This document shows, one piece after another, positions 1-15,000 of a stretch of DNA of 28,461 nucleotides. Made by a program: the position numbers and the translations under genes. Numbering within the stretch: the first letter of the stretch is position 1; the number at the start of each line of letters is the position of its first letter. The stretch covers positions 1-28,461 of the forward strand of contig NW_003105942.1 of assembly GCF_000003605.2 (NCBI RefSeq). Direction: 5' to 3'. The DNA comes from Saccoglossus kowalevskii (Eukaryota > Hemichordata > Enteropneusta > Harrimaniidae). The notes under the pieces are model-generated. The model was not told the origin of the DNA. It did not search any database and saw only the letters and a program-made list of their open reading frames with translations.

Positions 1-3000
1 CATACAACTCACCAGTACAATTGTAATCATCTACCAGTAAATAACCATCCATACATTCACAATAGTATGACCCATTAGTATTAATGCAATTATGATCGCA
101 TTCATGCGTGCCAGGTTGGCATTCATCAATATCTATTATAGACAAAGAATAGTAAAGAGATATAAAAGCAATGAAGTGTAACTTGCAAAGGGCAGGATAT
201 GCATGTATTACGTTGCTAAATTGTAGAATGGTGAAGCTTTGTTTAGGATGGCATTAACACTCACCAGTGCAATTGTAATCATCTGCCAGTAAATAACCAT
301 CCATACATTCACAATAATACGACCCATTAGTATTAATGCAATTATGATCACATTCATGCGTGCCAAGTTGGCATTCATCAATATCTATTATAGACAGAGA
401 ATAGTAAACAGATATAAAAGCAATTAAATGTAACTTCCAAAAAGCAAGCAATTATGATCACATTCATGCGTGCCAAGTTGACATTCATCATTATCTATAA
501 TAGACAAAGCAATGTTATGAGATATAAAAGCAATGAAATGTAACTTGCAGAGTGCATGATATGCATGTATTAGGTTGCTAAGGAGTAGAATGTTGAAGCA
601 ATGTTTAGGATGGCATTAACACTCACTCACCAGTACAATTGTAATCATCTGCCAGTAAATAACCATCCATACATTCACAATAATACGACCCATTAGTATT
701 AATGCAATTATGATCACATTCATGCGTGCCAAGTTTGCATTCATCAATATCTATTATAGACAATGAATAGTAAAGAGATATAAAAGCAATTAAATGTAAC
801 TTGCAAAGGGCAGGATATGCATGTATTACGTTGCTATATTGTAGAACGTTAAAGCAATATTTAGGATGACATTAACACTCACCAGTGCAATTGTAATCAT
901 CTACCAGTAAATAACCATCCATACATTCACAATAGTATGACCCATTAGTATTAATGCAATTATGATCACATTCATTTGTGCCAAGTTGACATTCATCATT
1001 ATCTATAATAGACAAAGCAATGTTATGAGATATAAAAGCAATGAAATGTAGCTTGCAGAGCGCATGGTAGGCATGTATTAGGTTGCTAAGGTGTAGAATG
1101 TTGAAGCAATGTTTAGGATGGCATTACAACTCACCAGTACAATTGTAATCATCTACCAGTAAATAACCATCCATACATTCACAATAATACGACCCATTAG
1201 TATTAATGCAATTATGATCACATTCATGCGTGCCAAGTTGGCATTCATCAATATCTATTATAGACAAAGAATAGTAAACAGATATAAAAGCAATTAAATG
1301 TAACTTGCAAAAAGCAAGCAATTATGATCACATTCATGTGTGCCAAGTTGACATTCATCATTATCTATAATAGACAAAGCAATGTTATGAGATATAAAAG
1401 CAATGAAATGTAACTTGCAGAGTGCATGATATGCATGTATTAGGTTGCTAAGGAGTAGAATGTTGAAGCAATGTTTAGGATGGCATTAACACTCACTCAC
1501 CAGTACAATTGTAATCATCTACCAGTAAATAACCATGCATACATGCACAATAATATGACCCATTTGTATTAATGCAATTATGATCACATTCATTTGTGCC
1601 AAGTTGACATTCATCATTATCTATAATAGACAAAGCAATGTTATGAGATATAAAAGCAATGAAATGTAACTTGCAGAGCGCATGGTAGGCATGTATTAGG
1701 TTGCTAAGGTGTAGAATGTTGAAGCAATGTTTAGGATGGCATTACAACTCACCAGTACAATTGTAATCATCTACCAGTAAATAACCATCCATACATTCAC
1801 AATAGTATGACCCATTAGTATTAATGCAATTATGATCGCATTCATGCGTGCCAGGTTGGCATTCATCAATATCTATTATAGACAAAGAATAGTAAAGAGA
1901 TATAAAAGCAATGAAGTGTAACTTGCAAAGGGCAGGATATGCATGTATTACGTTGCTAAATTGTAGAATGGTGAAGCTTTGTTTAGGATGGCATTAACAC
2001 TCACCAGTGCAATTGTAATCATCTGCCAGTAAATAACCATCCATACATTCACAATAATACGACCCATTAGTATTAATGCAATTATGATCACATTCATGCG
2101 TGCCAAGTTGGCATTCATCAATATCTATTATAGACAGAGAATAGTAAACAGATATAAAAGCAATTAAATGTAACTTCCAAAAAGCAAGCAATTATGATCA
2201 CATTCATGCGTGCCAAGTTGACATTCATCATTATCTATAATAGACAAAGCAATGTTATGAGATATAAAAGCAATGAAATGTAACTTGCAGAGTGCATGAT
2301 ATGCATGTATTAGGTTGCTAAGGAGTAGAATGTTGAAGCAATGTTTAGGATGGCATTAACACTCACTCACCAGTACAATTGTAATCATCTACCAGTAAAT
2401 AACCATGCATACATTCACAATAATATGACCCATTTGTATTAATGCAATTATGATCACATTCATTTGTGCCAAGTTGACATTCATCATTATCTATAATAGA
2501 CAAAGCAATGTTATGAGATATAAAAGCAATGAAATGTAACTTGCAGAGCGCATGGTAGGCATGTATTAGGTTGCTAAGGTGTAGAATGTTGAAGCAATGT
2601 TTAGGATGGCATTACAACTCACCAGTACAATTGTAATCATCTACCAGTAAATAACCATCCATACATTCACAATAGTATGACCCATTAGTATTAATGCAAT
2701 TATGATCGCATTCATGCGTGCCAGGTTGGCATTCATCAATATCTATTATAGACAAAGAATAGTAAAGAGATATAAAAGCAATGAAGTGTAACTTGCAAAG
2801 GGCAGGATATGCATGTATTACGTTGCTAAATTGTAGAATGGTGAAGCTTTGTTTAGGATGGCATTAACACTCACCAGTGCAATTGTAATCATCTGCCAGT
2901 AAATAACCATCCATACATTCACAATAATACGACCCATTAGTATTAATGCAATTATGATCACATTCATGCGTGCCAAGTTGGCATTCATCAATATCTATTA

Positions 3001-6000
3001 TAGACAGAGAATAGTAAACAGATATAAAAGCAATTAAATGTAACTTCCAAAAAGCAAGCAATTATGATCACATTCATGCGTGCCAAGTTGACATTCATCA
3101 TTATCTATAATAGACAACACAATGTTATGAGATATAAAAGCAATGAAATGTAACTTGCAGAGTGCATGATATGCATGTATTAGGTTGCTAAGGAGTAGAA
3201 TGTTGAAGCAATGTTTAGGATGGCATTAACACTCACTCACCAGTACAATTGTAATCATCTACCAGTAAATAACCATCCATACATTCACAATAATATGACC
3301 CATTTGTATTAATGCAATTATGATCACATTCATTTGTGCCAAGTTGACATTCATCATTATCTACAATAGACAAAGCAAGGTTATGAGATATAAAAGCATT
3401 GAAATGTTACTTGCAGAGGGCAGGATATGCATGCATTACGTTGCCAATGTGTAGAATGTTGAAGCAATGTTTAGGATGACATTAACACTCACCAGTGCAA
3501 TAATAATCACCCACCAGTAAATAACCATGCATACATTCACAATAATATGACCCATTTGTATTAATGCAATTATGATCACATTCATGTGTGCCAAGTTGAC
3601 ATTCATCATTATCTATAATAGACAACACAATGTAATGAGATATAAAAGCAATGAAATGTAACTTGCAGAGTGCATGATATGCATGTATTAGGTTGCTAAG
3701 GAGTAGAATGTTGAAACAATTATTAGGATGGCATTAACACTGACTCACCAGTACAATTGTAATCATCTACCAGTAAATAACCATCCATACATTCACAATA
3801 ATATGACCCATTTGTATTAATGCAATTATGATCACATTCATGTGTGCCAAGTTGACATTCATCATTATCTATAATAGACATCACAATGTTATGAGATATA
3901 AAAGCAATGAAATGTAACTTGCAGAGTGCATGATATGCATGTATTAGGTTGCTAAGGAGTAGAATGTTGAAGCAATGATTAGGATGGCATTAACACTGAC
4001 TCACCAGTGCAATTGTAATCATCTACCAGTAAATAACCATCCATACATTCACAATAATACGACCCATTTGTATTAATGCAATTATGATCACATTCATGCG
4101 TGCCAAGTTGACATTCATCAGTATCTATAATAGACAAAGCAATGTTATGAGATATAAAAGCAAGGAAATGTAACTAGCAGAGTGCATGATATGCATGTAT
4201 TACGTTGTTTAGGTGTAGAATGTTGAAGCTATGTTTAGGATGGCATTAACACTCACCAGTGCAATTGTAATCATCCACCAGTAAATAACCATCCATACAT
4301 TCACAATAATACGACCCATTTGTATTAATGCAATTATGATCACATTCATGCGTGCCAAGTTGGCATTCATCAATATCTATTACAGACAAAGAATAGTAAA
4401 GAGATACAAAAGCAATGAAGTGTAACTTGCAAAGGGCAGGATATGCATGTATTACGTTGCTATATTGCAGAATGTAAAGCAATATTTAGGATGACATTAA
4501 CACTCACCAGTACAATTGTAATCATCTACCAGTAAATAACCATCCATACATTCACAATAATACGACCCATTAGTATTAATGCAATTATGATCACATTCAT
4601 GCGTGCCAAGTTGGCATTCATCAATATCTATTATAGACAAAGAATAGAAAACAGATATAAAAGCAATTAAATGTAACTTGCAAAAAGCAAGCAATTATGA
4701 TCACATTCATGTGTGCCAAGTTGACATTCATCATTATCTATAATAGACAAAGCAATGTTATGAGATATAAAAGCAATGAAATGTAACATGCAGAGCGCAT
4801 GGTAGGCATGTATTAGGTTGCTAAGGTGTAGAATGTTGAAGCAATGTTTAGGACTGCATTAACACTCACTCACCAGTACAATTGTAATCATCTGCCAGTA
4901 AATAACCATCCATACATTCACAATAATACGACCCATTAGTATTAATGCAATTATGATCACATTCATGCGTGCCAAGTTTGCATTCATCAATATCTATTAT
5001 AGACAATGAATAGTAAAGAGATATAAAAGCAATTAAATGTAACTTGCAAAGGGCAGGATATGCATGTATTACGTTGTTATATTGTAGAACGTTAAAGCAA
5101 TATTTAGGATGACATTAACACTCACCAGTGCAATTGTAATCATCTACCAGTAAATAACCATCCATACATTCACAATAGTATGACCCATTAGTATTAATGC
5201 AATTATGATCACATTCATTTTTGCCAAGTTGACATTCATCATTATCTATAATAGACAAAGCAATGTTATGAGATATAAAAGCAATGAAACGTAACTTGCA
5301 GAGCGCATGATATGCATGCATTACGTTGCTAAGGTGTAGAATGTTGAAGCAATGTTTAGGATGGCATTAACACTCACTCACCAGTACAATTGTAATCATC
5401 TGCCAGTAAATAACCATCCATACATTCACAATAATACGACCCATTAGTATTAATGCAATTATGATCACATTCATGCGTGCCAAGTTGGCATTCATCAATA
5501 TCTATTATATACAAAGAATAGTAAACAGATATAAAGCAATTAAATGTAACTTGCAAAAAGCAAGCAATTATGATCACATTCATGTGTGCCAAGTTGACAT
5601 TCATCATTATCTATAATAGCCAAAGCAATGTTATGAGATATAAAAGCAATGAAATGTAACTTGCAGAGTGCATGATATGCATGTATTAGGTTGCTAAGGA
5701 GTAGAATGTTGAAGCAATGTTTAGGATGGCATTAACACTCACTCACCAGTACAATTGTAATCATCTACCAGTAAATAACCATCCATACATTCACAATAAT
5801 ATGACCCATTTGTATTAATGCAATTATGATCACATTCATTTGTGCCAAGTTGACATTCATCATTATCTATAATAGACAAAGCAATGTTATGAGATATAAA
5901 AGCAATGAAATGTAACTTGCAGAGCGCATGGTAGGCATGTATTAGGTTGCTAAGGTGTAGAATGTTAAAGCAATGTTTAGGATGGCATTACAACTCACCA

Positions 6001-9000
6001 GTACAATTGTAATCATCTACCAGTAAATAACCATCCATACATTCACAATAATACGACCAATTAGTATTAATGCAATTATGATCACATTCATGCGTGCCAA
6101 GTTGACATTCATCATTATCTATAATAGACAAAGCAATGTTATGAGATATAAAAGCAATGAAATGTAACTTACAGAGCGCATGATATGCATGCATTACGTT
6201 GCTAAGGTGTAGAATGTTAAAGCAATGTTTAGGATGGCATTAACACTCACCAGTACAATTGTAATCATCTACCAGTAAATAACCATCCATACATTCACAA
6301 TAGTATGACCCATTAGTATTAATGCAATTATGATCACATTCATGCGTGCCAAGTTGGCATTCATCAATATCTATTATAGACAAAGAATAGTACAGAGATA
6401 TAAAAGCAATGAAGTGTAACTTGCAAAGGGCAGGATATGCATGTATTACGTTGCTAAATTGTAGAATGTTGAAGCTTTGTTTAGGATGACATTAACACTC
6501 ACCAGTGCAATTGTAATCATCTGCCAGTAAATAACCATCCATACATTCACAATAATACGACCCATTAGTATTAAAGCAAGTATGATCACATTCATGCGTG
6601 CCAAGTTGGCATTCATCAATATCTATTATAGACAAAGAATAGTAAACAGATATAAAAGCAATTAAATGTAACTTGCAAAAAGCATGCAATTATGATCACA
6701 TTCATGCGTGCCAAGTTGACATTCATCATTAACTATAATAGACAACACAATGTTATGAGATATAAAAGCAATGTAATGTTAATTGTAGAGTGCATGATAT
6801 GCATGTATTACGTTGCTGAGGAGTAGAATGTTGAAGCAATGTTTAGGATGGCATTAACACTCGCTCACCAGTACAATTGTAATTATCTACCAGTAAATAA
6901 CCATCCATACATTCACAATAGTATGACCCGTTTGTATTAATGCAATTATGATCACATTCATGCGTGCCAAGTTGACATTCGTCATTATCTATAATAGACA
7001 AAGCAATGTTATGAGATATAAAAGCAATGAAATGTAACTGGCAGAGTGCATGATATGCATGTATTAGGTTGCTAAGGCGTAGAATGTTGAAGCAATGTTT
7101 AGGATGGCATTAACACTCACTCACCAGTACAATTGTAATCATCTGCCAGTAAATAACCATCCATACATTCACAATAATACGACCCATTAGTATTAATGCA
7201 ATTATGATCACATTCATGCGTGCCAAGTTTGCATTCATCAATATCTATTATAGACAATGAATAGTAAAGAGATATAAAAGCAATTAAATGTAACTTGCAA
7301 AGGGCAGGATATGCATGTATTACGTTGCTATATTGTAGAACGTTAAAGCAATATTTAGGATGACATTAACACTCACCAGTGCAATTGTAATCATCTACCA
7401 GTAAATAACCATTCATACATTCACAATAGTATGACCCATTAGTATTAATGCAATTATGATCACATTCATTTGTGCCAAGTTGACATTCATCATTATCTAT
7501 AATAGACAAAGCAATGTTATGAGATATAAAAGCAATGAAATGTAACTTGCAGAGCGCATGGTAAGCATGTATTAGGTTGCTAAGGCGTGGAATGTTGAAG
7601 CAATGTTTAGAATGACATTAACACTCACCAGTGCAATTGTAATCATCTACCAGTAAATAACCATCCATACATTCACAATAGTATGACCCATTAGTATTAG
7701 TGCAATTATGATCACATTCATGCGTGCCAAGTTGGCATTCATCAATATCTATTATAGACAAAGAATAGAAAACAGATATAAAAGCAATTAAATGTAACTT
7801 GCAAAAAGCAAGCAATTATGATCACATTCATGTGTGCCAAGTTGACATTCATCATTATCTATAATAGACAAAGCAATGTTATGAGATATAAAAGCAATGA
7901 AATGTAACTTGCAGAGCGCATGGTAGGCATGTATTAGGTTGCTAAGGTGTAGAATGTTGAAGCAATGTTTAGGATGGCATTACAACTCACCAGTACAATT
8001 GTAATCATCTACCAGTAAATAACCATCCATACATTCACAATAATACGACCCATTAGTATTAATGCAATTATGATCACATTCATGCGTGCCAAGTTGGCAT
8101 TCATCAATATCTATTATAGACAAAGAATAGTAAACAGATATAAAAGCAATTAAATGTAACTTGTAAAAAGCAAGCAATTATGATCACATTCATGTGTGCC
8201 AAGTTGACATTCATCATTATCTATAATAGACAAAGCAATGTTATGAGATATAAAAGCAATGAAATGTAACTTGCAGAGTGCATGATATGCATGTATTAGG
8301 TTGCTAAGGCGTAGGATGTTGAAGCAATGTTTAGGATGGCATTAACACTCACTCACCAGTACAATTGTAATCATCTACCAGTAAATAACCATGCATACAG
8401 TCACAATAGTATGACCCATTTGTATTAATGCAATTATGATCACATTCATTTGTGCCAAGTTGGCATTCATCATTATCTATAATAGACAAAGCAATGTTAT
8501 GAGATATAAAAGCAATGTAATGTAAATTGTAGAGTGCATGATATGCATGTATTAGGTTGCTAAGGAGTAGAATGTTGAAGCAATGTTTAGGATGGCATTA
8601 ACACTCACTCACCAGTACAATTGTAATTATCTACCAGTAAATAACCATCCATACATTCACAATAGTATGACCCGTTTGTATTAATGCAATTATGATCACA
8701 TTCATGCGTGCCAAGTTGACATTCGTCATTATCTATAATAGACAAAGCAATGTTATGAGATATAAAAGCAATGACATGTAACTGGCAGAGTGCATGATAT
8801 GCATGTATTAGGTTGCTAAGGCGTAGAATGTTGAAGCAATGTTTAGGATGGCATTAACACTCACTCACCAGTACAATTGTAATCATCTGCCAGTAAATAA
8901 CCATCCATACATTCACAATAATACGACCCATTAGTATTAATGCAATTATGATCACATTCATGCGTGCCAAGTTTGCATTCATCAATATCTATTATAGACA

Positions 9001-12000
9001 ATGAATAGTAAAAAGATATAAAAGCAATTAAATGTAACTTGCAAAGGGCAGGATATGCATGTATTACGTTGTTATATTGTAGAACGTTAAAGCAATATTT
9101 AGGATGACATTAACACTCACCAGTGCAATTGTAATCATCTACCAGTAAATAACCATCCATACATTCACAATAGTATGACCCATTAGTATTAATGCAATTA
9201 TGATCACATTCATTTGTGCCAAGTTGACATTCATCATTATCTATAATAGACAAAGCAATGTTATGAGATATAAAAGCAATGAAATGTAGCTTGCAGAGCG
9301 CATGGTAGGCATGTATTAGGTTGCTAAGGTGTAGAATGTTGAAGCAATGTTTAGGATGGCATTAACACTCACCAGTGCAATTGTAATCATCTGCCAGTAA
9401 ATAACCATCCATACATTCACAATAATACGACCCATTAGTATTAATGCAATTATGATCACATTCATGCGTGCCAAGTTGGCATTCATCAATATCTATTATA
9501 GACAGAGAATAGTAAACAGATATAAAAGCAATTAAATGTAACTTCCAAAAAGCAAGCAATTATGATCACATTCATGCGTGCCAAGTTGACATTCATCATT
9601 ATCTATAATAGACAACACAATGTTATGAGATATAAAAGCAATGAAATGTAACTTGCAGAGTGCATGATATGCATGTATTAGGTTGCTAAGGAGTAGAATG
9701 TTGAAGCAATGTTTAGGATGGCATTAACACTCACTCACCAGTACAATTGTAATCATCTACCAGTAAATAACCATGCATACATTCACAATAATATGACCCA
9801 TTTGTATTAATGCAATTATGATCACATTCATTTGTGCCAAGTTGACATTCATCATTATCTATAATAGACAAAGCAATGTTATGAGATATAAAAGCAATGA
9901 AATGTAACTTGCAGAGCGCATGGTAGGCATGTATTAGGTTGCTAAGGTGTAGAATGTTGAAGCAATGTTTAGGATGGCATTACAACTCACCAGTACAATT
10001 GTAATCATCTACCAGTAAATAACCATCCATACATTCACAATAGTATGACCCATTAGTATTAATGCAATTATGATCACATTCATGCGTGCCAGGTTGGCAT
10101 TCATCAATATCTATTATAGACAAAGAATAGTAAAGAGATATAAAAGCAATGAAGTGTAACTTGCAAAGGGCAGGATATGCATGTATTACGTTGCTAAATG
10201 TTTAATGTTAAAGCAGTGTTTAGGATGACATTAACACTCACCAGTGCAATTGTAATCATCTACCAGTAAATAACCATCCATACATTCACAATAATACGAC
10301 CCATTTGTATTAATGCAATTATGATCACATTCATGCGTGCCAAGTTGGCATTCATCAATATATATTATATACAAAGAATAGTAAAGAGATATAAAAGCAA
10401 TGAAGTGTAACTTGCAAAGGGCAGGATATGCATGTATTACGTTGCTAAATTGTAGAATGTTGAAGCTTTGTTTAGGATGACATTAACACTCACCAGTGCA
10501 ATTGTAATCATCTGCCAGTAAATAACCATCCATACATTCACAATAATACGACCCATTAGTATTAATGCAAGTATGATCACATTCATGCGTGCCAAGTTGG
10601 CATTCATCAATATCTATTATAGACAAAGAATAGTAAACAGATATAAAAGCAATTAAATGTAACTTGCAAAAAGCATGCAATTATGATCACATTCATGCGT
10701 GCCAAGTTGACATTCATCATTATCTATAATAGACAACACAATGTTATGAGATATAAAAGCAATGTAATGTAACTTGTAGAGTGCATGATATGCATGTATT
10801 AGGATGCTAAGGAGTAGAATGTTGAAGCAATGTTTAGGATGGCATTAACACTCACTCACCAGTACAATTGTAATTATCTACCAGTAAATAACCATCCATA
10901 CATTCACAATAGTATGACCCGTTTGTATTAATGCAATTATGATCACATTCATGCGTGCCAAGTTGACATTCGTCATTATCTATAATAGACAAAGCAATGT
11001 TATGAGATATAAAAGCAATAAAATGTAACTGGCAGAGTGCATGATATGCATGTATTAGGTTGCTAAGGCGTAGAATGTTGAAGCAATGTTTAGGATGGCA
11101 TTAACACTCACTCACCAGTACAATTGTAATCATCTGCCAGTAAATAACCATCCATACATTCACAATAATACGACCCATTAGTATTAATGCAATTATGATC
11201 ACATTCATGCGTGCCAAGTTTGCATTCATCAATATCTATTATAGACAATGAATAGTAAAGAGATATAAAAGCAATTAAATGTAACTTGCAAAGGGCAGGA
11301 TATGCATGTATTACGTTGTTATATTGTAGAACGTTAAAGCAATATTTAGGATGACATTAACACTCACCAGTGCAATTGTAATCATCTACCAGTAAATAAC
11401 CATCCATACATTCACAATAGTATGACCCATTAGTAGTAATGCAATTATGATCACATTCATTTGTTCCAAGTTGACATTCATCATTATCTATAATAGACAA
11501 AGCAATGTTATGAGATATAAAAGCAATGAAATGTAACTTGCAGAGCGCATGGTAGGCATGTATTAGGTTGCTAAGGTGTAGAATGTTGAAGCAATGTTTA
11601 GGATGGCATTACAACTCACCAGTACAATTGTAATCATCTACCAGTAAATAACCATCCATACATTCACAATAGTATGACCCATTAGTATTAATGCAATTAT
11701 GATCGCATTCATGCGTGCCAGGTTGGCATTCATCAATATCTATTATAGACAAAGAATAGTAAAGATATATAAAAGCAATGAAGTGTAACTTGCAAAGGGC
11801 AGGATATGCATGTATTACGTTGCTAAATTGTAGAATGGTGAAGCTTTGTTTAGGATGGCATTAACACTCACCAGTGCAATTGTAATCATCTGCCAGTAAA
11901 TAACCATCCATACATTCACAATAATACGACCCATTAGTATTAATGCAATTATGATCACATTCATGCGTGCCAAGTTGGCATTCATCAATATCTATTATAG

Positions 12001-15000
12001 ACAGAGAATAGTAAACAGATATAAAAGCAATTAAATGTAACTTCCAAAAAGCAAGCAATTATGATCACATTCATGCGTGCCAAGTTGACATTCATCATTA
12101 TCTATAATAGACAAAGCAATGTTATGAGATATAAAAGCAATGAAATGTAACTTGCAGAGTGCATGATATGCATGTATTAGGTTGCTAAGGAGTAGAATGT
12201 TGAAGCAATGTTTAGGATGGCATTAACACTCACTCACCAGTACAATTGTAATCATCTGCCAGTAAATAACCATCCATACATTCACAATAATACGACCCAT
12301 TAGTATTAATGCAATTATGATCACATTCATGCGTGCCAAGTTTGCATTCATCAATATCTATTATAGACAATGAATAGTAAAGAGATATAAAAGCAATTAA
12401 ATGTAACTTGCAAAGGGCAGGATATGCATGTATTACGTTGCTATATTGTAGAACGTTAAAGCAATATTTAGGATGACATTAACACTCACCAGTGCAATTG
12501 TAATCATCTACCAGTAAATAACCATTCATACATTCACAATAGTATGACCCATTAGTATTAATGCAATTATGATCACATTCATTTGTGCCAAGTTGACATT
12601 CATCATTATCTATAATAGACAAAGCAATGTTATGAGATATAAAAGCAATGAAATGTAACTTGCAGAGCGCATGGTAAGCATGTATTAGGTTGCTAAGGCG
12701 TGGAATGTTGAAGCAATGTTTAGAATGACATTAACACTCACCAGTGCAATTGTAATCATCTACCAGTAAATAACCATCCATACATTCACAATAGTATGAC
12801 CCATTAGTATTAGTGCAATTATGATCACATTCATGCGTGCCAAGTTGGCATTCATCAATATCTATTATAGACAAAGAATAGAAAACAGATATAAAAGCAA
12901 TTAAATGTAACTTGCAAAAAGCAAGCAATTATGATCACATTCATGTGTGCCAAGTTGACATTCATCATTATCTATAATAGACAAAGCAATGTTATGAGAT
13001 ATAAAAGCAATGAAATGTAACTTGCAGAGCGCATGGTAGGCATGTATTAGGTTGCTAAGGTGTAGAATGTTGAAGCAATGTTTAGGATGGCATTACAACT
13101 CACCAGTACAATTGTAATCATCTACCAGTAAATAACCATCCATACATTCACAATAATACGACCCATTAGTATTAATGCAATTATGATCACATTCATGCGT
13201 GCCAAGTTGGCATTCATCAATATCTATTATAGACAAAGAATAGTAAACAGATATAAAAGCAATTAAATGTAACTTGCAAAAAGCAAGCAATTATGATCAC
13301 ATTCATGTGTGCCAAGTTGACATTCATCATTATCTATAATAGACAAAGCAATGTTATGAGATATAAAAGCAATGAAATGTAACTTGCAGAGTGCATGATA
13401 TGCATGTATTAGGTTGCTAAGGCGTAGGATATTGAAGCAATGTTTAGGATGGCATTAACACTCACTCACCAGTACAATTGTAATCATCTACCAGTAAATA
13501 ACCATGCATACAGTCACAATAGTATGACCCATTTGTATTAATGCAATTATGATCACATTCATTTGTGCCAAGTTGGCATTCATCATTATCTATAATAGAC
13601 AAAGCAATGTTATGAGATATAAAAGCAATGTAATGTAAATTGTAGAGTGCATGATATGCATGTATTAGGTTGCTAAGGAGTAGAATGTTGAAGCAATGTT
13701 TAGGATGGCATTAACACTCACTCACCAGTACAATTGTAATTATCTACCAGTAAATAACCATCCATACATTCACAATAGTATGACCCGTTTGTATTAATGC
13801 AATTATGATCACATTCATGCGTGCCAAGTTGACATTCGTCATTATCTATAATAGACAAAGCAATGTTATGAGATATAAAAGCAATGACATGTAACTGGCA
13901 GAGTGCATGATATGCATGTATTAGGTTGCTAAGGCGTAGAATGTTGAAGCAATGTTTAGGATGGCATTAACACTCACTCACCAGTACAATTGTAATCATC
14001 TGCCAGTAAATAACCATCCATACATTCACAATAATACGACCCATTAGTATTAATGCAATTATGATCACATTCATGCGTGCCAAGTTTGCATTCATCAATA
14101 TCTATTATAGACAATGAATAGTAAAAAGATATAAAAGCAATTAAATGTAACTTGCAAAGGGCAGGATATGCATGTATTACGTTGTTATATTGTAGAACGT
14201 TAAAGCAATATTTAGGATGACATTAACACTCACCAGTGCAATTGTAATCATCTACCAGTAAATAACCATCCATACATTCACAATAGTATGACCCATTAGT
14301 ATTAATGCAATTATGATCACATTCATGCGTGCCAAGTTGGCATTCATCAATATCTATTATAGACAAAGAATAGTAAACAGATATGAAAGCAATTAAATGT
14401 AACTTGCAAAAAGCAAGCAATTATGATCACATTCATGTGTGCCAAGTTGACATTCATCATTATCTATAATAGACAAAGCAATGTTATGAGATATAAAAGC
14501 AATGAAATGTAGCTTGCAGAGCGCATGGTAGGCATGTATTAGGTTGCTAAGGTGTAGAATGTTGAAGCAATGTTTAGGATGGCATTACAACTCACCAGTA
14601 CAATTGTAATCATCTACCAGTAAATAACCATCCATACATTCACAATAATACGACCCATTAGTATTAATGCAATTATGATCACATTCATGCGTGCCAAGTT
14701 GGCATTCATCAATATCTATTATAGACAAAGAATAGTAAACAGATATGAAAGCAATTAAATGTAACTTGCAAAAAGCAAGCAATTATGATCACATTCATGT
14801 GTGCCAAGTTGACATTCATCATTATCTATAATAGACAAAGCAATGTTATGAGATATAAAAGCAATGAAATGTAACTTGCAGAGTGCATGATATGCATGTA
14901 TTAGGTTGCTAAGAAGTAGAATGTTGAAGAAATGTTTAGGATGGCATTAACACTCACTCACCAGTACAATTGTAATCATCTACCAGTAAATAACCATGCA

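Larger units (their letters stand above)
1..3480. repeat. 870-bp higher-order repeat, four copies
   Basis: Starts near 1, 871, 1741 and 2611. Each copy is 252 + 366 + 252 bp: three full units with one truncated unit inserted. Copies 1, 3 and 4 are almost identical; copy 2 has other exon types at the same spacing. The P7 part of the repeat also occurs at 11608-12237 and 15568-16197. Confidence 0.9.
7085..9212. repeat. Segmental duplication, left copy (partner 12198-14325)
   Basis: Ten exon or relic starts from 7125 to 9121 all have a partner exactly 5113 bp to the right. I found two base differences in about 2.1 kb. Outside these limits the copies differ at once, for example H10 against N10 in the exons at 14234 and 9121. 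Confidence 0.9.
12198..14325. repeat. Segmental duplication, right copy (partner 7085-9212)
   Basis: Includes the rare marks AAGCGTGGAATG, TTAGAATGAC and TACAGTCAC, found only here and in the left copy. Confidence 0.9.

Noticed and set aside
241-250. Telomere-like TTTAGG or TTAGG in every intron
   Set aside because: It is a single hexamer inside TTTAGGATG once per 252-bp unit, never in tandem.
254-451. A stand-alone 65-residue secreted EGF peptide gene (and many like it along the minus strand)
   Set aside because: The first codon is TTG, not ATG, in this class. The first 22 codons are the intron's 3' tract, and the end is the splice donor followed at once by a stop. Acceptor and donor at both ends of the EGF part show that it is an exon.
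2821-2850. Repeated ATGCATGTATTACG and ATGCATGCAT palindromic stretches as protein-binding sites
   Set aside because: They are part of the conserved intron and recur only because the whole unit recurs; no extra conservation above the rest of the intron is visible.
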